A stretch of 64,000 nucleotides of DNA from assembly GCA_002441345.1 (NCBI GenBank), contig DJVU01000006.1, forward strand, positions 159,019 to 223,018. The letters run 5' to 3'. Position numbers and translations under genes: made by a program. Of the stretch, positions 53,115 through 62,497 are shown one piece after another. The notes beneath the pieces were generated by a model, which was not told the DNA's origin, searched no databases, and saw only the letters and a program-made list of their open reading frames with translations. This DNA is from Bacteroidales bacterium UBA6248 (GTDB lineage: Bacteria > Bacteroidota > Bacteroidia > Bacteroidales > Lentimicrobiaceae). Positions within the stretch are counted from its first letter, which is position 1, and the number at the start of each line of letters is the position of its first letter.

Positions 53115-54293
53115 ATGAACTATAATTTTAGCGAAATCATCGACCGAAGCAATACGGCGAGTGTAAAATACGACCTCAGAAACCTCATTTTTGGCAGCGG
53201 CGACGTTGTGCCTATGTGGGTGGCCGACATGGATTTCAGAACTCCTGATTTTATAATTGATGCCCTTAAGAAGCGACTGGAGCATGAAATTCTGGGTTAT
53301 TCCATCCGGACAGAAAGCTATTACAATGCCTTTGCGGGATGGTTGAAGCGACGTCACAACTGGGAGGTAAAGCGGGAATGGGTTGCTTTTTCGCCGGGAG
53401 TTGTTCCGGCACTTAATATGGCTGTTCTGGCATTTACGCGGCCAGGAGATCGTATCATCGTGCAGCCTCCGGTGTATTTTCCTTTCTTCGATGCCGTTTC
53501 CAGGAACGGACGCAATCTGGTTTACAATCCGCTGATTCTGGAAAATGGCCGGTACCGGATGGATTACGATGACCTGGAAAAGAGCTGCATCGAAGGTGCA
53601 TCCATGCTCATACTCAGCAATCCGCATAATCCCGGAGGCAATGCCTGGCGCGAAGATGAGCTTCGCCGAATGGCAGATATCTGCCTGAAGTACAATGTGC
53701 TGATTGTCTCCGATGAAATTCACTGCGACCTGGTGAACGAAGGGTATAAACATACGGTTCTGGCATCCCAGTCTCCCGAAATCGCAGATTTAACCGTCAC
53801 GATGATGGCTCCCAGTAAAACGTTTAACCTGGCTGGACTCGCCACAGCCTCCGTTATTATAAGTAATCCCGACCTTAGGAGGAAGTACACGGAGGTGCTT
53901 GAGGATTTGCATATAGGGAACGGGAATATCTTCGGGAATGCGGCATCAGAAGCGGCTTATCTGCATGGAGATGAATGGCTTGGCCAACTGCTTGAATACA
54001 TACAGGACAACATCGATTACCTGGAAGAGTTTATTGAATTGAATCTTCCCTTAGTGCGAATGATAAAACCTGAAGCAACGTATATGGTATGGCTTGATTT
54101 CAGACTTGCCGGGATGAACGATGAAGAACTGAAGAAATTTTTAATAGAAAAGGCAGGCCTCGGACTAAACGAAGGTACTATGTTCGGACCCGGGGGCAGC
54201 GGTTTTATGCGTATGAACCTGGCGTGTCCGCGTAAGACCCTCGAGTATGCCCTTGATCGTCTGAAGTCGGCGTTCTCTGATCAGAACCTGTAA
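53115..54293 (+). CDS. patB: MalY/PatB family pyridoxal-phosphate C-S lyase/aminotransferase
   Basis: Fold-type I PLP enzyme of 392 residues; relatives are cystathionine beta-lyases and bifunctional aminotransferases. The MalY/PatB markers are at the start (VPMWVADMDFRTPDFI) and at the active site: PLP Lys235 in APSKTFNLAG, NPHNPGGN (169-176) and the SDEIHCDL Asp (200). A strong promoter precedes it. Neighbours give no pathway hint; C-S cleavage of cystathionine or cysteine conjugates is the likely reaction. Confidence 0.92.
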   Translation: MNYNFSEIIDRSNTASVKYDLRNLIFGSGDVVPMWVADMDFRTPDFIIDALKKRLEHEILGYSIRTESYYNAFAGWLKRRHNWEVKREWVAFSPGVVPALNMAVLAFTRPGDRIIVQPPVYFPFFDAVSRNGRNLVYNPLILENGRYRMDYDDLEKSCIEGASMLILSNPHNPGGNAWREDELRRMADICLKYNVLIVSDEIHCDLVNEGYKHTVLASQSPEIADLTVTMMAPSKTFNLAGLATASVIISNPDLRRKYTEVLEDLHIGNGNIFGNAASEAAYLHGDEWLGQLLEYIQDNIDYLEEFIELNLPLVRMIKPEATYMVWLDFRLAGMNDEELKKFLIEKAGLGLNEGTMFGPGGSGFMRMNLACPRKTLEYALDRLKSAFSDQNL

Positions 54294-54337
54294 AGCTGCC
54301 GGGAATTTTATCCCCGCAAGGGTGCAAAACCCGCCGG

Positions 54338-55153
54338 CTATCTGATGCAGGATCTTTTCAGCTTTTGCATACTCCCGTTGAATACATTCATGTCAACTCC
54401 CCCGGTTATTCCATTGATGGTGGCTTTGTCGGTATGCTGCCAGAACGACCAGCTGCGGTGATGCATCCGTGGTTTGTTATGGTTGTAATGGGCAATCCAC
54501 AAAGGAAAGTCTTCGAAATCATCTGCCAGGTATTTGTTGTAAAAGCCCGGACTCGTGTAGATGATGGGTTTTACCCCGTAATGTTCTTCCACCAGCCGGC
54601 ACCATTCCAGGGCTCCGGAAACAATGTCTGCTTTTGATCGGCGGTTGCTTACTTCTATATCGAGTACCGGAGGCAGGTCGCCCGGACTAAGCTTTACCTG
54701 TTTGATGAAATTTTGTGCCTGTGCAGCAGCATCCCGCGAAGGGTGGAAAAAATGATACGCACCCCGGATAAGCCCGGCTTCCCCGGCTTTTTCCCAGTTG
54801 CGCTTAAACTGCCGGTCCTGCCGCGTTATCCCTTCGGTGGATTTCAGAAACGCAAAGGAAATGCGGATACCATTCGCATCCATGGCAGCGACTTCGCTCC
54901 AGTTAATACGACCCTGGTGGTGAGAAACGTCGACACCATGAACTTTGTAACCCGCAGGCACAGGTACACCGAAGTTCTTCAGGTTGTGATATTGTGCTGC
55001 TCCGGTTAGCGAAAAGCCGCTTCTGAAAAGTGCAAGTGAATAGCGGAAGATATACGGACCGGCTATTATGGCCAGTATAACCACCAGTCCTGCTATCAGG
55101 TAAGCCCGCTGAAAGCCTGCCGTCCTTTTTTTTCGCTGTTTCCTTGCGCTCAC
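54338..55153 (-). CDS. Membrane-anchored GH25 muramidase
   Basis: Lysozyme of the GH25 (Chalaropsis/Cpl-1) type, cutting peptidoglycan between MurNAc and GlcNAc. The 271-residue protein has a basic N-terminus and one membrane helix (about residues 18-40), then the GH25 barrel with HGVDVSHHQG at the first strand and the catalytic acid pair in VLDIEVSN, plus GAYHFFHPS. With an anchor instead of a cleaved signal, it probably acts in the periplasm. It lies between the aminotransferase and the GH13 gene, on the same strand as the latter, 45 bp after it, so they may be co-transcribed. Confidence 0.92.
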   Translation of the reverse strand: MSARKQRKKRTAGFQRAYLIAGLVVILAIIAGPYIFRYSLALFRSGFSLTGAAQYHNLKNFGVPVPAGYKVHGVDVSHHQGRINWSEVAAMDANGIRISFAFLKSTEGITRQDRQFKRNWEKAGEAGLIRGAYHFFHPSRDAAAQAQNFIKQVKLSPGDLPPVLDIEVSNRRSKADIVSGALEWCRLVEEHYGVKPIIYTSPGFYNKYLADDFEDFPLWIAHYNHNKPRMHHRSWSFWQHTDKATINGITGGVDMNVFNGSMQKLKRSCIR

Positions 55154-55198
55154 CGTATTTTCCTTATCCTGACTTTATACGACGGTAGTTTCGGGGTA

Positions 55199-57085
55199 CT
55201 ATTTTTTTAGTTCCAGAATCATTGCCGATTCGGGTCCGACTTTTATCCGTCCGTTTACATCTATTGTCCTGCTGCTGATTATCTCGTGCGCTTGCCGATA
55301 GCCCGTAAGTGCTTCGCTGAATCGCCCGGTTTCGAGCATGCGCTCTTCCTTGCTGTTGTTTAGGATAACCATTACGGATTCTTCATCTGCTATGCGGAAG
55401 TAGACGTAAACGCCGTTTTCCGGGATAAAATGCCTGAGCCGGCCATGGGCGGCAGCTTTGCTGTTTTTGCGCCATTGCAGGATTTTCTGCATGTAATCGA
55501 ATACCTCGTTCTGCTCCGGAGTCCGACCTTCGGGGGTAAAGGCATTTACCGGGTCACCGGCCCAGCCTCCCGGGAAATCACGGCGGATTTCTCCGTGGCC
55601 TTTATGCTCTTCCCCGTCCATCAGCAGTTCGGTTCCGTAATAGATCTGCGGAATGCCCCGGGTGGTAAGCATGAATGCAAGCGCCCGCTTAAGTGCTTTT
55701 GAATCCTGCCGGATGGTGTTATAATACCTGTTCAGGTCGTGGTTGTCGAGGAAGATAAGATTACGGTAAGGATCGGAGAAAAGAAAATCCTGAGCCAGCA
55801 CGTAATACAATCGGGCCATCCCCTCGCTCCAGCCTTCATTCTCGGTGAATGCCTGCTGCATGGCTCCGTATAAAGGAAAATCGGTAACGCTGGGCAGATA
55901 CGAATTATATCCCCCGCCCAGCGGAGAGTCTTTCTGATAATACGACAGCATGGCTTCCTTGTTAAGCCAGGCTTCCCCTACAATGGTGAAATCAGGATAT
56001 TCCAGGGCAACGCGTTTGCCCCATTCTGCAATCATCTCCTTGTACGGATAAGGCTGTGTGTCGAGACGTATGCCGTCCAGACCGGCATATTCTATCCACC
56101 AGACCGAATTCTGAATCAGGTATTCGGTAACCAGGGGATTACGCTGATCGAAATCGGGCATGTGGTTGTCGAACCAGCCCGTAAGCATCTTCACGCGGTC
56201 TGCCTCCGATGCATAAGGGTCGCTGATGCACTCTGCCCTGAAGTTTGAACGCGTAAACTCCGGATGCTGATGTATCCAGTTTTCCATCGGAAGATTTCGG
56301 ATAAACCAGTGGTTGATGCCGCAGTGGTTGAAAATCATGTCTTTAATGACTTTTATCCCTTTGCTGTGTGCCTGTTCAACAAGATTCAGATAGTCCTGGT
56401 TTGTCCCGAACCGGGGATCGATGCGGTAAAAATCGGTGATAGCATACCCGTGGTACGAATATGCAGGGTTGTTGTTTTCGAGCAGTGGATTGATCCATAA
56501 GGCAGTAATGCCAAGGTTACTCAGGTACCCAAGGTGATTTCTGATGCCGGCAATGTCGCCTCCGTGTCTTCCCGACGGATTGGAACGGTCAGCCTTCTCC
56601 AGCATGTCCGGCATATTGTCGTTTGAGGGATCGCCGTTGGCAAAGCGGTCGGGCATAAGCAGATAGATGACATCGGCAGCGGTAAATCCCTGACGACCGG
56701 CAGAACCTTCACGCCGGGCCCTGAGTTCATACGTATAGGTGAATTCCGTTTTCCGGTTTCGGATAAAGCGGATATCAAAAGACCCGGGTTTAACATCGGG
56801 CGCCATCTCAAGCGTTAAAAAAAGGTAGTCGGGATTTGAAACGCTCGTTGTTTCACGCAGGGCAATGCCCTTGTACGAAAAATCCACGGTTGTGGCGGAA
56901 ATGTTTTTACCATACACCAGCAGCTGAAGTTTGCTGTGCTTCATCCCGGCCCACCAGAACGGGGGTTCAACCCTCAGGTCAGGTTGGTTCTGCGCATAAA
57001 TAGTAAAAACGGATCCCGTAATAAAAAGGAAAAGCAGCATTATAACCTTCAATGTCAGGCTTTTCGGTTTGATTGACTTATTCAT
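55199..57085 (-). CDS. Secreted GH13 maltodextrin-degrading enzyme (SusA/neopullulanase-like)
   Basis: Cleaves maltodextrin, pullulan or cyclodextrin, as does SusA of Bacteroides. The 628-residue protein has a signal peptide (to about residue 31), the N-terminal beta-sandwich seen in cyclomaltodextrinases (about 35-125, ending in the ARREGS linker), then the GH13 barrel with nucleophile Asp342 (GIRLDTQPY), acid/base Glu371 (VGEAW) and Asp450 (LDNHD), and a C-terminal beta-domain. It ends without a T9SS tail, so it is likely periplasmic. No susCD or regulator gene accompanies it. The GH25 gene follows 45 bp downstream. Confidence 0.9.
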   Translation of the reverse strand: MNKSIKPKSLTLKVIMLLFLFITGSVFTIYAQNQPDLRVEPPFWWAGMKHSKLQLLVYGKNISATTVDFSYKGIALRETTSVSNPDYLFLTLEMAPDVKPGSFDIRFIRNRKTEFTYTYELRARREGSAGRQGFTAADVIYLLMPDRFANGDPSNDNMPDMLEKADRSNPSGRHGGDIAGIRNHLGYLSNLGITALWINPLLENNNPAYSYHGYAITDFYRIDPRFGTNQDYLNLVEQAHSKGIKVIKDMIFNHCGINHWFIRNLPMENWIHQHPEFTRSNFRAECISDPYASEADRVKMLTGWFDNHMPDFDQRNPLVTEYLIQNSVWWIEYAGLDGIRLDTQPYPYKEMIAEWGKRVALEYPDFTIVGEAWLNKEAMLSYYQKDSPLGGGYNSYLPSVTDFPLYGAMQQAFTENEGWSEGMARLYYVLAQDFLFSDPYRNLIFLDNHDLNRYYNTIRQDSKALKRALAFMLTTRGIPQIYYGTELLMDGEEHKGHGEIRRDFPGGWAGDPVNAFTPEGRTPEQNEVFDYMQKILQWRKNSKAAAHGRLRHFIPENGVYVYFRIADEESVMVILNNSKEERMLETGRFSEALTGYRQAHEIISSRTIDVNGRIKVGPESAMILELKK

Positions 57086-57280
57086 ATATCAGGTAATTTT
57101 CAGGTTCTAAAGATAAACGGTATCTGTTTCAGATCGGAAGTTATGTTGCGATTTCGGAGATGATACGATTGGAGATTGTTGCGGTTGCCTGGTTACAGGC
57201 GATATATGCCTTCTTTTTCTGGTTTGCGGGATGGGGCAATTGTAACACATCATCCGATTGTCCGCATACGTCAATTTGTT

Positions 57281-58516
57281 TCAGATAAGCCGTCTCAATT
57301 TAATGCGCACACGCTGTTCCATTCCGTTGCGCGAAAGCGTCATTGTGATAACCGCTCCGTGCTTTTCGCTGAGGATATGGTTGAGTTCGCCCAGGTCGAG
57401 TCCGAAAACGGGCTTTCCGTTCACCGACATCAGTATGTCGCCGGCTTTTATTCCGGCTTCACTTCCCGGGGAACCGGGGATAACTTCGTTTACTTCAAAA
57501 ATGCTGAATCCGTGTCCCAGGGCTCTGAAGATGACACCGCTCATATTGTATTCGAACTTCTTTTTGAACTTTCCTCCTTTTTCAAGGATCATCCGGTTGC
57601 CCGTATAGTCGAAGGTTGTCCTGAAGCGCGATAATGCTCCGGCACCCAGGGTTCCGTTGCGGTGCAGACGTGTGGCGAGGTTGCCGGGGTAATAGGTGGA
57701 TGTAAAGGAGCAGATTGGATTGTCGAGGCGGAAATTGCCCAGCATCATCCAGTTCAGCCTGGCGAAACTTCCGTGTATATTACCAGCAAGCCCTTTTCCA
57801 ATAACCGCATCGAGCGATTTTTGCGGCAGATATCCGTCAAGGCTGTCGTATTCCAGTAATATCGGATGGTTGGCACCCGAGTCGATCATCAGCCACACAT
57901 CCCTGATGCTGCCGTCGTCGAGAGCGATACGCGACGTCATATATGGTTTGCCCCGGTTTATGCTCAGCGGAATTATGGCTGCCCGGGCCGAGGGCTTGAA
58001 ATCCTCCGGACGGGTAAAACGGATTACGCTGCGGTCGTAATCGGTTGTAATAGCAAGCTGGCCAAACTTTTCTATCCCGATCAGGCCATGAACCGGAGCG
58101 CCAATATATTGATCCAGAGAAAAATAGTCTTCAGATAAAACAATAAGATTCGAAAACATGGGCTGAAGATTGGAAACCTTCAGCTTTACCGGACGGGTAA
58201 TACAGGCATCCAAAAGATCGGGAGTGCCGGGGGCCGACAGCATGTAGCTCCGGATGCACCACCCGGAAAAGTAATTGCCTGCAACCTGGTCGGTGATGAT
58301 AACGCCTTCAACCCCGCTGTCGAGCATTAGCTTTACCGGCAGCGAGTCGTTAAGCAATACATCAATAACCACCAGGTTGTCGCGATTGGTAAAGGGTATA
58401 CTCGCATGTTTTCGGCCCGCAGGCAGGCTGAAATAGTTGAATTGAGCCAGTGCAGTATCCTGCAGCAGGAGCAGTGTAAATAAGCACCGAAGAAAACGGT
58501 TAAAAAAGTGCTTCAT
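57281..58516 (-). CDS. Secreted retropepsin-like aspartyl protease with PDZ domain
   Basis: A 411-residue secreted protein. Signal peptide to about residue 24, then two pepsin-like halves, each with an active-site DSG: LMLDSGVEG (about residue 66) and LMIDSGANH (about residue 211), so one chain carries both catalytic Asp residues. A PDZ domain follows (about 335-405: IPGSPGSEAGIKAGDILMSVNG). Such DSG-DSG-PDZ proteins are common in Bacteroidota but their targets are unknown. Divergent from the TreS-like gene. Confidence 0.88.
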   Translation of the reverse strand: MKHFFNRFLRCLFTLLLLQDTALAQFNYFSLPAGRKHASIPFTNRDNLVVIDVLLNDSLPVKLMLDSGVEGVIITDQVAGNYFSGWCIRSYMLSAPGTPDLLDACITRPVKLKVSNLQPMFSNLIVLSEDYFSLDQYIGAPVHGLIGIEKFGQLAITTDYDRSVIRFTRPEDFKPSARAAIIPLSINRGKPYMTSRIALDDGSIRDVWLMIDSGANHPILLEYDSLDGYLPQKSLDAVIGKGLAGNIHGSFARLNWMMLGNFRLDNPICSFTSTYYPGNLATRLHRNGTLGAGALSRFRTTFDYTGNRMILEKGGKFKKKFEYNMSGVIFRALGHGFSIFEVNEVIPGSPGSEAGIKAGDILMSVNGKPVFGLDLGELNHILSEKHGAVITMTLSRNGMEQRVRIKLRRLI

Positions 58517-58600
58517 GTCGTTCGTCCGTTTCAGGCTCAGGTATGGTTTTACGAAATTAAAAAATTAAGCAGGGACAACGGCAGGCTTTCTGTAATAAAT

Positions 58601-58608
58601 TAACTTTG
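58601..58608 (+). promoter_or_regulatory. Candidate -7 promoter element for the TreS-like gene
   Basis: TAACTTTG, exact TAnnTTTG, 36 bp before the ATG. No clear TTG 18-21 bp upstream. Confidence 0.4.
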
Positions 58609-58644
58609 CAAACCACTTTGATAGTATTTCAAGCTGAATAAGTT

Positions 58645-60375
58645 ATGAGTCATAACGCAATAAACACCATTCGCAGTGTTTTTAATGAGCTTTACCCTGC
58701 TCCCGGCAGCCAGGACGTGCTGGAGGAACTGATTGCCACACTCGAAAAGGCGCGCGCCAGCCTGCCGTTTGAGGACCAGCCGGAAGGCTGGTATAAAGAT
58801 GCCGTTGTATATTCGCTCTATGTCGATCTTTTTAACGGAACCTTTGAAGGGTTAAAAGATAAGCTTGACGGGCTGGCTGAACTTGGCGTCAATTGTCTCT
58901 GGCTTTTGCCCATCCTCGATTCACCAATGCGCGATGCCGGTTTCGATATACGCGATTACAGGAACATCCGTCCCGATCTGCTCGGCATGCCCGATGCCAC
59001 TCCGGTTGAGGAGAAACAGAAAGCGTTCCGTGAATTTCTGGTACATGCCCACGAACGCGGCCTACGGGTAATTTTCGACATCGCGATGAATCATACCTCC
59101 GAAAGCCATCCGTGGTTTGTGGAATCCCGTAAAGGCCCTGACAATCCCTATCGCGATTATTACATCTGGAATAAAGACACCAACCGGTACAAGGAAACCC
59201 GACTCATTTTTAAAGGTATGTGCCCGAGCAACTGGGAAAAAGACGGTGAATGGTATTTCTTTCATCGTTTTTTTGAATTCCAGCCCGATCTGAATTATGC
59301 CAATCCGCAGGTGCTGCTTGAGATATGCCGCATACTCGTGTTCTGGCTCGGTCAGGGACTCGATGGTTTCAGAGCCGATGCTATTCCGTATATCTGGAAG
59401 GAAGACGGAACCAATTGCGAAAATCTTCCACAGGCTCATAAAATCATAAAAATCTTCCGTGCAGTTCTTGATTATGTAAGACCCAACACCTTGCTTCTGG
59501 CAGAGGCTTGTCAGCCTCCGCATGAGGTTGTAAAGTATTTCGGCGACGGCGACGAGTGCCACGCCGGTTACCACTTTCCGCTCATGCCGATGATCTTCAA
59601 AACACTGGCCCTGAGCGATGCCGCCCCAGTTCAGCATATTCTGCATCCATCCGTTACTCCTGGTATAGCCCCCGAAAACCAATGGTTTATGTTTCTCCGC
59701 CTGCACGATGAACTGACCCTTGAAATGGTTTCGCCCGAAGACCGTGCAATTATCCACGGACACTATTGCAAAAACCCGGGATGGGATTTCAGGGTGGGTG
59801 AGGGCATCTCTGCCCGGCTTTCGGAGCTTCTTGACCGCGATCCGGCAAAAATAGGACTGGCATACAGTATCATGCTTACCCTTCCAGGAACTCCTATCAT
59901 TTACTATGGCGATGAATACGCCAAATTGAACGATGAGGACTATTATGAAAGTTTCCGGAAAGAAACCGGCAAGGACGATACCCGTTATCTGGCCAGGGGG
60001 CCGCTGGACTGGGACAAAATTGCCCTGGAACTGAAAGATACCTCATCCCTGACCTATAAAGTGAATTCGCTGATGCATGCCCTTCTGAAAGCCCGCAACA
60101 GCTCCGGAGCCTTCGGAAGAGGCAGTATGCAGTGGGCCGGTGTTCAGTACAGCCCTGCAGTAACAGCCGGTATTCCCGTTCTGGCTTATTTTCGCTCCTT
60201 TGCAGATGATGAAGTTCTTGTAATCAATAACCTCAGCGGTAATCCGCTGGAGGTGAAAAGCGTGGATTCACGGACTGTAAACGGAATCAATATGCCCGAC
60301 GGATCGGCTGTTTCAATACCGTTCGTTCTTGAACCCTACGGCTTCCGCTGGATAAAACTCAGCTCGAATAATTAA
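58645..60375 (+). CDS. treS: TreS-family GH13 alpha-glucan enzyme (trehalose synthase-like)
   Basis: Cytosolic GH13 protein of 576 residues with no signal peptide, closest in wording to trehalose synthase (GH13_16), which interconverts maltose and trehalose. Signatures: SPMRDAGFDIRDY, FQPDLNYANPQV, GFRADAIPYI with nucleophile Asp245, LLAEACQPP with acid/base Glu287, FGDGDECHAGYHFPLMP, and HDELTLEMV with His354 and Asp355. At the place before His354 the usual Asn (NHDE) is Leu. There is no maltokinase fusion or neighbour. Function in trehalose or maltose handling is inferred, not proven; an alternative is a related alpha-glucosyl transferase. Confidence 0.8.
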   Translation: MSHNAINTIRSVFNELYPAPGSQDVLEELIATLEKARASLPFEDQPEGWYKDAVVYSLYVDLFNGTFEGLKDKLDGLAELGVNCLWLLPILDSPMRDAGFDIRDYRNIRPDLLGMPDATPVEEKQKAFREFLVHAHERGLRVIFDIAMNHTSESHPWFVESRKGPDNPYRDYYIWNKDTNRYKETRLIFKGMCPSNWEKDGEWYFFHRFFEFQPDLNYANPQVLLEICRILVFWLGQGLDGFRADAIPYIWKEDGTNCENLPQAHKIIKIFRAVLDYVRPNTLLLAEACQPPHEVVKYFGDGDECHAGYHFPLMPMIFKTLALSDAAPVQHILHPSVTPGIAPENQWFMFLRLHDELTLEMVSPEDRAIIHGHYCKNPGWDFRVGEGISARLSELLDRDPAKIGLAYSIMLTLPGTPIIYYGDEYAKLNDEDYYESFRKETGKDDTRYLARGPLDWDKIALELKDTSSLTYKVNSLMHALLKARNSSGAFGRGSMQWAGVQYSPAVTAGIPVLAYFRSFADDEVLVINNLSGNPLEVKSVDSRTVNGINMPDGSAVSIPFVLEPYGFRWIKLSSNN

Positions 60376-60408
60376 AAATTTTTTAACACATAATAACTCC
60401 CCTTCATT

Positions 60409-61362
60409 ATGTCAAACGCCATCACCAAAACAAACTTTAGTTTCCCCGGACAAACCAACCTTTATGTTGGCAAGGTTCGCGATGTTTATCACATTAAGGA
60501 TGAGTTGCTTATAATGGTTACCACCGACCGTATCTCTGCCTTCGACGTGGTGTTGCCTCGCGGTATTCCATACAAAGGTCAGGTGTTGAATCAGATTGCT
60601 TCCCGTTTCCTGGATGCCACCGCCGATATTGTCCCCAACTGGAAAATTGCGGTTCCCGACCCCATGGTTACCGTTGGCCGCCTGTGTGAGCCTTTTAAGG
60701 TTGAAATGGTGATACGCGGATATCTCTCCGGTCATGCATGGAGAGAGTACAAGGCAGGAAAACGTATCATCTGCGGCATGCCAATGCCTGACGGGATGAA
60801 GGAAAACGACCGCTTCCCTGAACCCATCATTACCCCTACAACCAAGGCTGCCGTTGGTCACGACGAAGACATTTCCCGTGAGGAAATCCTGAGCCAGGGA
60901 CTGGTTAGTGAAGCCGATTACACCAGGCTTGAAGATTATACCCGCCGCCTGTTTCAGCGCGGAACGGAGATGGCCGCTCATATGGGTCTTATACTGGTGG
61001 ATACCAAATATGAATTTGGGAAAGATGGAGACGATATCTTCCTGATCGATGAAATTCATACGCCGGACTCTTCCAGGTATTTTTATCTGGAAGGGTATGA
61101 AAAACGCCAGGCAAACGGTGAGGCGCAAAAGCAGCTTTCAAAGGAGTTTGTACGAGAATGGCTGATCGCTAACGATTTTCAGGGAAAAGAAGGCCAGAAG
61201 ATGCCTGAAATGTCGGATCTGTTTGTAAATCAGGTTTCGGAACGATACATCGAGCTGTATGAGAGTATTACCGGCTCTCCGTTCGAACGTACCGATATCA
61301 GCGATGTTCCGGAACGCGTTAAGCAGAATATCATGAAGTTCATTACCGCATATTACCGGTAA
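60409..61362 (+). CDS. purC: Phosphoribosylaminoimidazole-succinocarboxamide synthase
   Basis: Ligates aspartate to CAIR using ATP, step eight of purine synthesis. The 317-residue protein is of the longer, eukaryote/Bacteroidota-type SAICAR synthase. It has VGKVRDVYHIKDELLIMVTTDRISAFDVVLPRGIP-type start motifs (KVRDVY, TDRISAFD), VEMVIRGYLSGHAW, and later DEIHTPDSSRYF. It begins 33 bp after the TreS-like gene and ends at a GAAA-loop terminator. No other pur gene is close. Confidence 0.97.
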   Translation: MSNAITKTNFSFPGQTNLYVGKVRDVYHIKDELLIMVTTDRISAFDVVLPRGIPYKGQVLNQIASRFLDATADIVPNWKIAVPDPMVTVGRLCEPFKVEMVIRGYLSGHAWREYKAGKRIICGMPMPDGMKENDRFPEPIITPTTKAAVGHDEDISREEILSQGLVSEADYTRLEDYTRRLFQRGTEMAAHMGLILVDTKYEFGKDGDDIFLIDEIHTPDSSRYFYLEGYEKRQANGEAQKQLSKEFVREWLIANDFQGKEGQKMPEMSDLFVNQVSERYIELYESITGSPFERTDISDVPERVKQNIMKFITAYYR

Positions 61363-61404
61363 GTTATCGTGCCGAAACCGGCTTATACTTGTCTTAATGC
61401 ATAC

Positions 61405-61428
61405 AGAGGTCGAAAGGCCTCTTTTTTT
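61405..61428 (+). terminator. Intrinsic terminator of purC
   Basis: Seven-pair stem AGAGGTC (61405-61411) with GGCCTCT (61416-61422), one G-U pair, closed by a GAAA tetraloop, then six more T. Confidence 0.9.
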
Positions 61429-61506
61429 GTGTTATGAAAATGCTGCAGTTAACGTTCATTCTACATTGCCTGGCGGCAGCCGGTTCATCACGATTCCGGA
61501 TGGATA

Positions 61507-62373
61507 TCAGATCAGGGCAGAACGCAGGTGGTCGATTTCCGGGATGCGGTCGGATTCTCCGGTAGCGGAAAACAGGTATGAAAGCAGTTCGAACAGCTTG
61601 CCGATGATTACTTTGGGCGATACAGGTATGTAATATTCATCGGAATGCGGAATTTTTAACCTCCGGAGCAGACTTGCTATTTCGTTTCGGGTAAAAATGT
61701 GACCACGGTTTTCCGGATTGATATAGAAAATGGCCCGGTCTGCGTTGCTGTCGTCTTCTTCAGTCCATGCCATTACGTATCGTTCCCCCGGGAGTAATAT
61801 GCTCTGCACCGGCAGATCAAGGCTGCGGGCAATAATCGTATATAAAATGCCGACAGAAATGGCATAGCCGGTACGGGTATCCATGAGGTTGTTCAGAAAC
61901 AGGTACCTGGGTTCGGTAGTTTGCCTCGAGGGAAGCTGGAAGTGGTTGAGGTCGAAAAAGATATGGTTCAGTACGCGAACTTTTTCGAGGGCGGTCAGAT
62001 TGCTGTTGAGCTCCAGCCAGGTGTCGCGCTTTATTGTTTGAATTTGTGTCCTGATCTCATCCGTATCCATATTGGGATACTGATACCTGGTAAAAAGCAG
62101 ATACCCTTCGAGCAGGTTGCCGGATCTGAAGTGAGACCAGTTGGTAATTTCGAGGTAAAGCTGGTTGAACTGGATGCTGTGAATAATATCTTCAATGCGT
62201 TTTTGCAGTATGGCGTCGAACGTCTGTTCCCAGGCACTCTCCAGCATAGGCACAGCTTGTGCTCCGTAAGCAAAAATACGGTCACGGATCCTTGAAAAGG
62301 ACGTTTGGTCGGGCTCATCCAAAAGGCTTATAAGCGCCTGAAGTTGTGGGTCCATACCTGTTTTTTGCTCCAT
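61507..62373 (-). CDS. Transglutaminase-fold protein lacking the usual catalytic residues (SirB1-like)
   Basis: A 288-residue cytosolic protein similar to the SirB1/Transglut_core2 group. An N-terminal helical part (about 1-110) is followed by the papain-like core region with NHIFFDLNHF, TRTGYAISVGILYTIIARSLDLPV and the strand LLPGERYVMAW. In typical members the strand reads LPGHF with a His; here it is Glu, and no Cys sits in the preceding helix, so it is probably not an active transglutaminase. ATG 62373 (MEQKTGMDPQ) is preferred to 62409. Function unknown. Confidence 0.65.
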   Translation of the reverse strand: MEQKTGMDPQLQALISLLDEPDQTSFSRIRDRIFAYGAQAVPMLESAWEQTFDAILQKRIEDIIHSIQFNQLYLEITNWSHFRSGNLLEGYLLFTRYQYPNMDTDEIRTQIQTIKRDTWLELNSNLTALEKVRVLNHIFFDLNHFQLPSRQTTEPRYLFLNNLMDTRTGYAISVGILYTIIARSLDLPVQSILLPGERYVMAWTEEDDSNADRAIFYINPENRGHIFTRNEIASLLRRLKIPHSDEYYIPVSPKVIIGKLFELLSYLFSATGESDRIPEIDHLRSALI

Positions 62374-62497
62374 AGCTTTATGCTCCTTACTCCCTGCAAA
62401 GGTCGGCAATAATTTGATTTCCGGGTCCCGGAATTATTAACAATCCTCTGATTAAGTCTGGCAGTCAGCAAATTACTGATGTATAAAAAGTTCCGGA

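Noticed and set aside
52971..53753. 260-codon minus-strand frame
   Set aside because: Antisense to the PatB-like gene, with no domain or signal.
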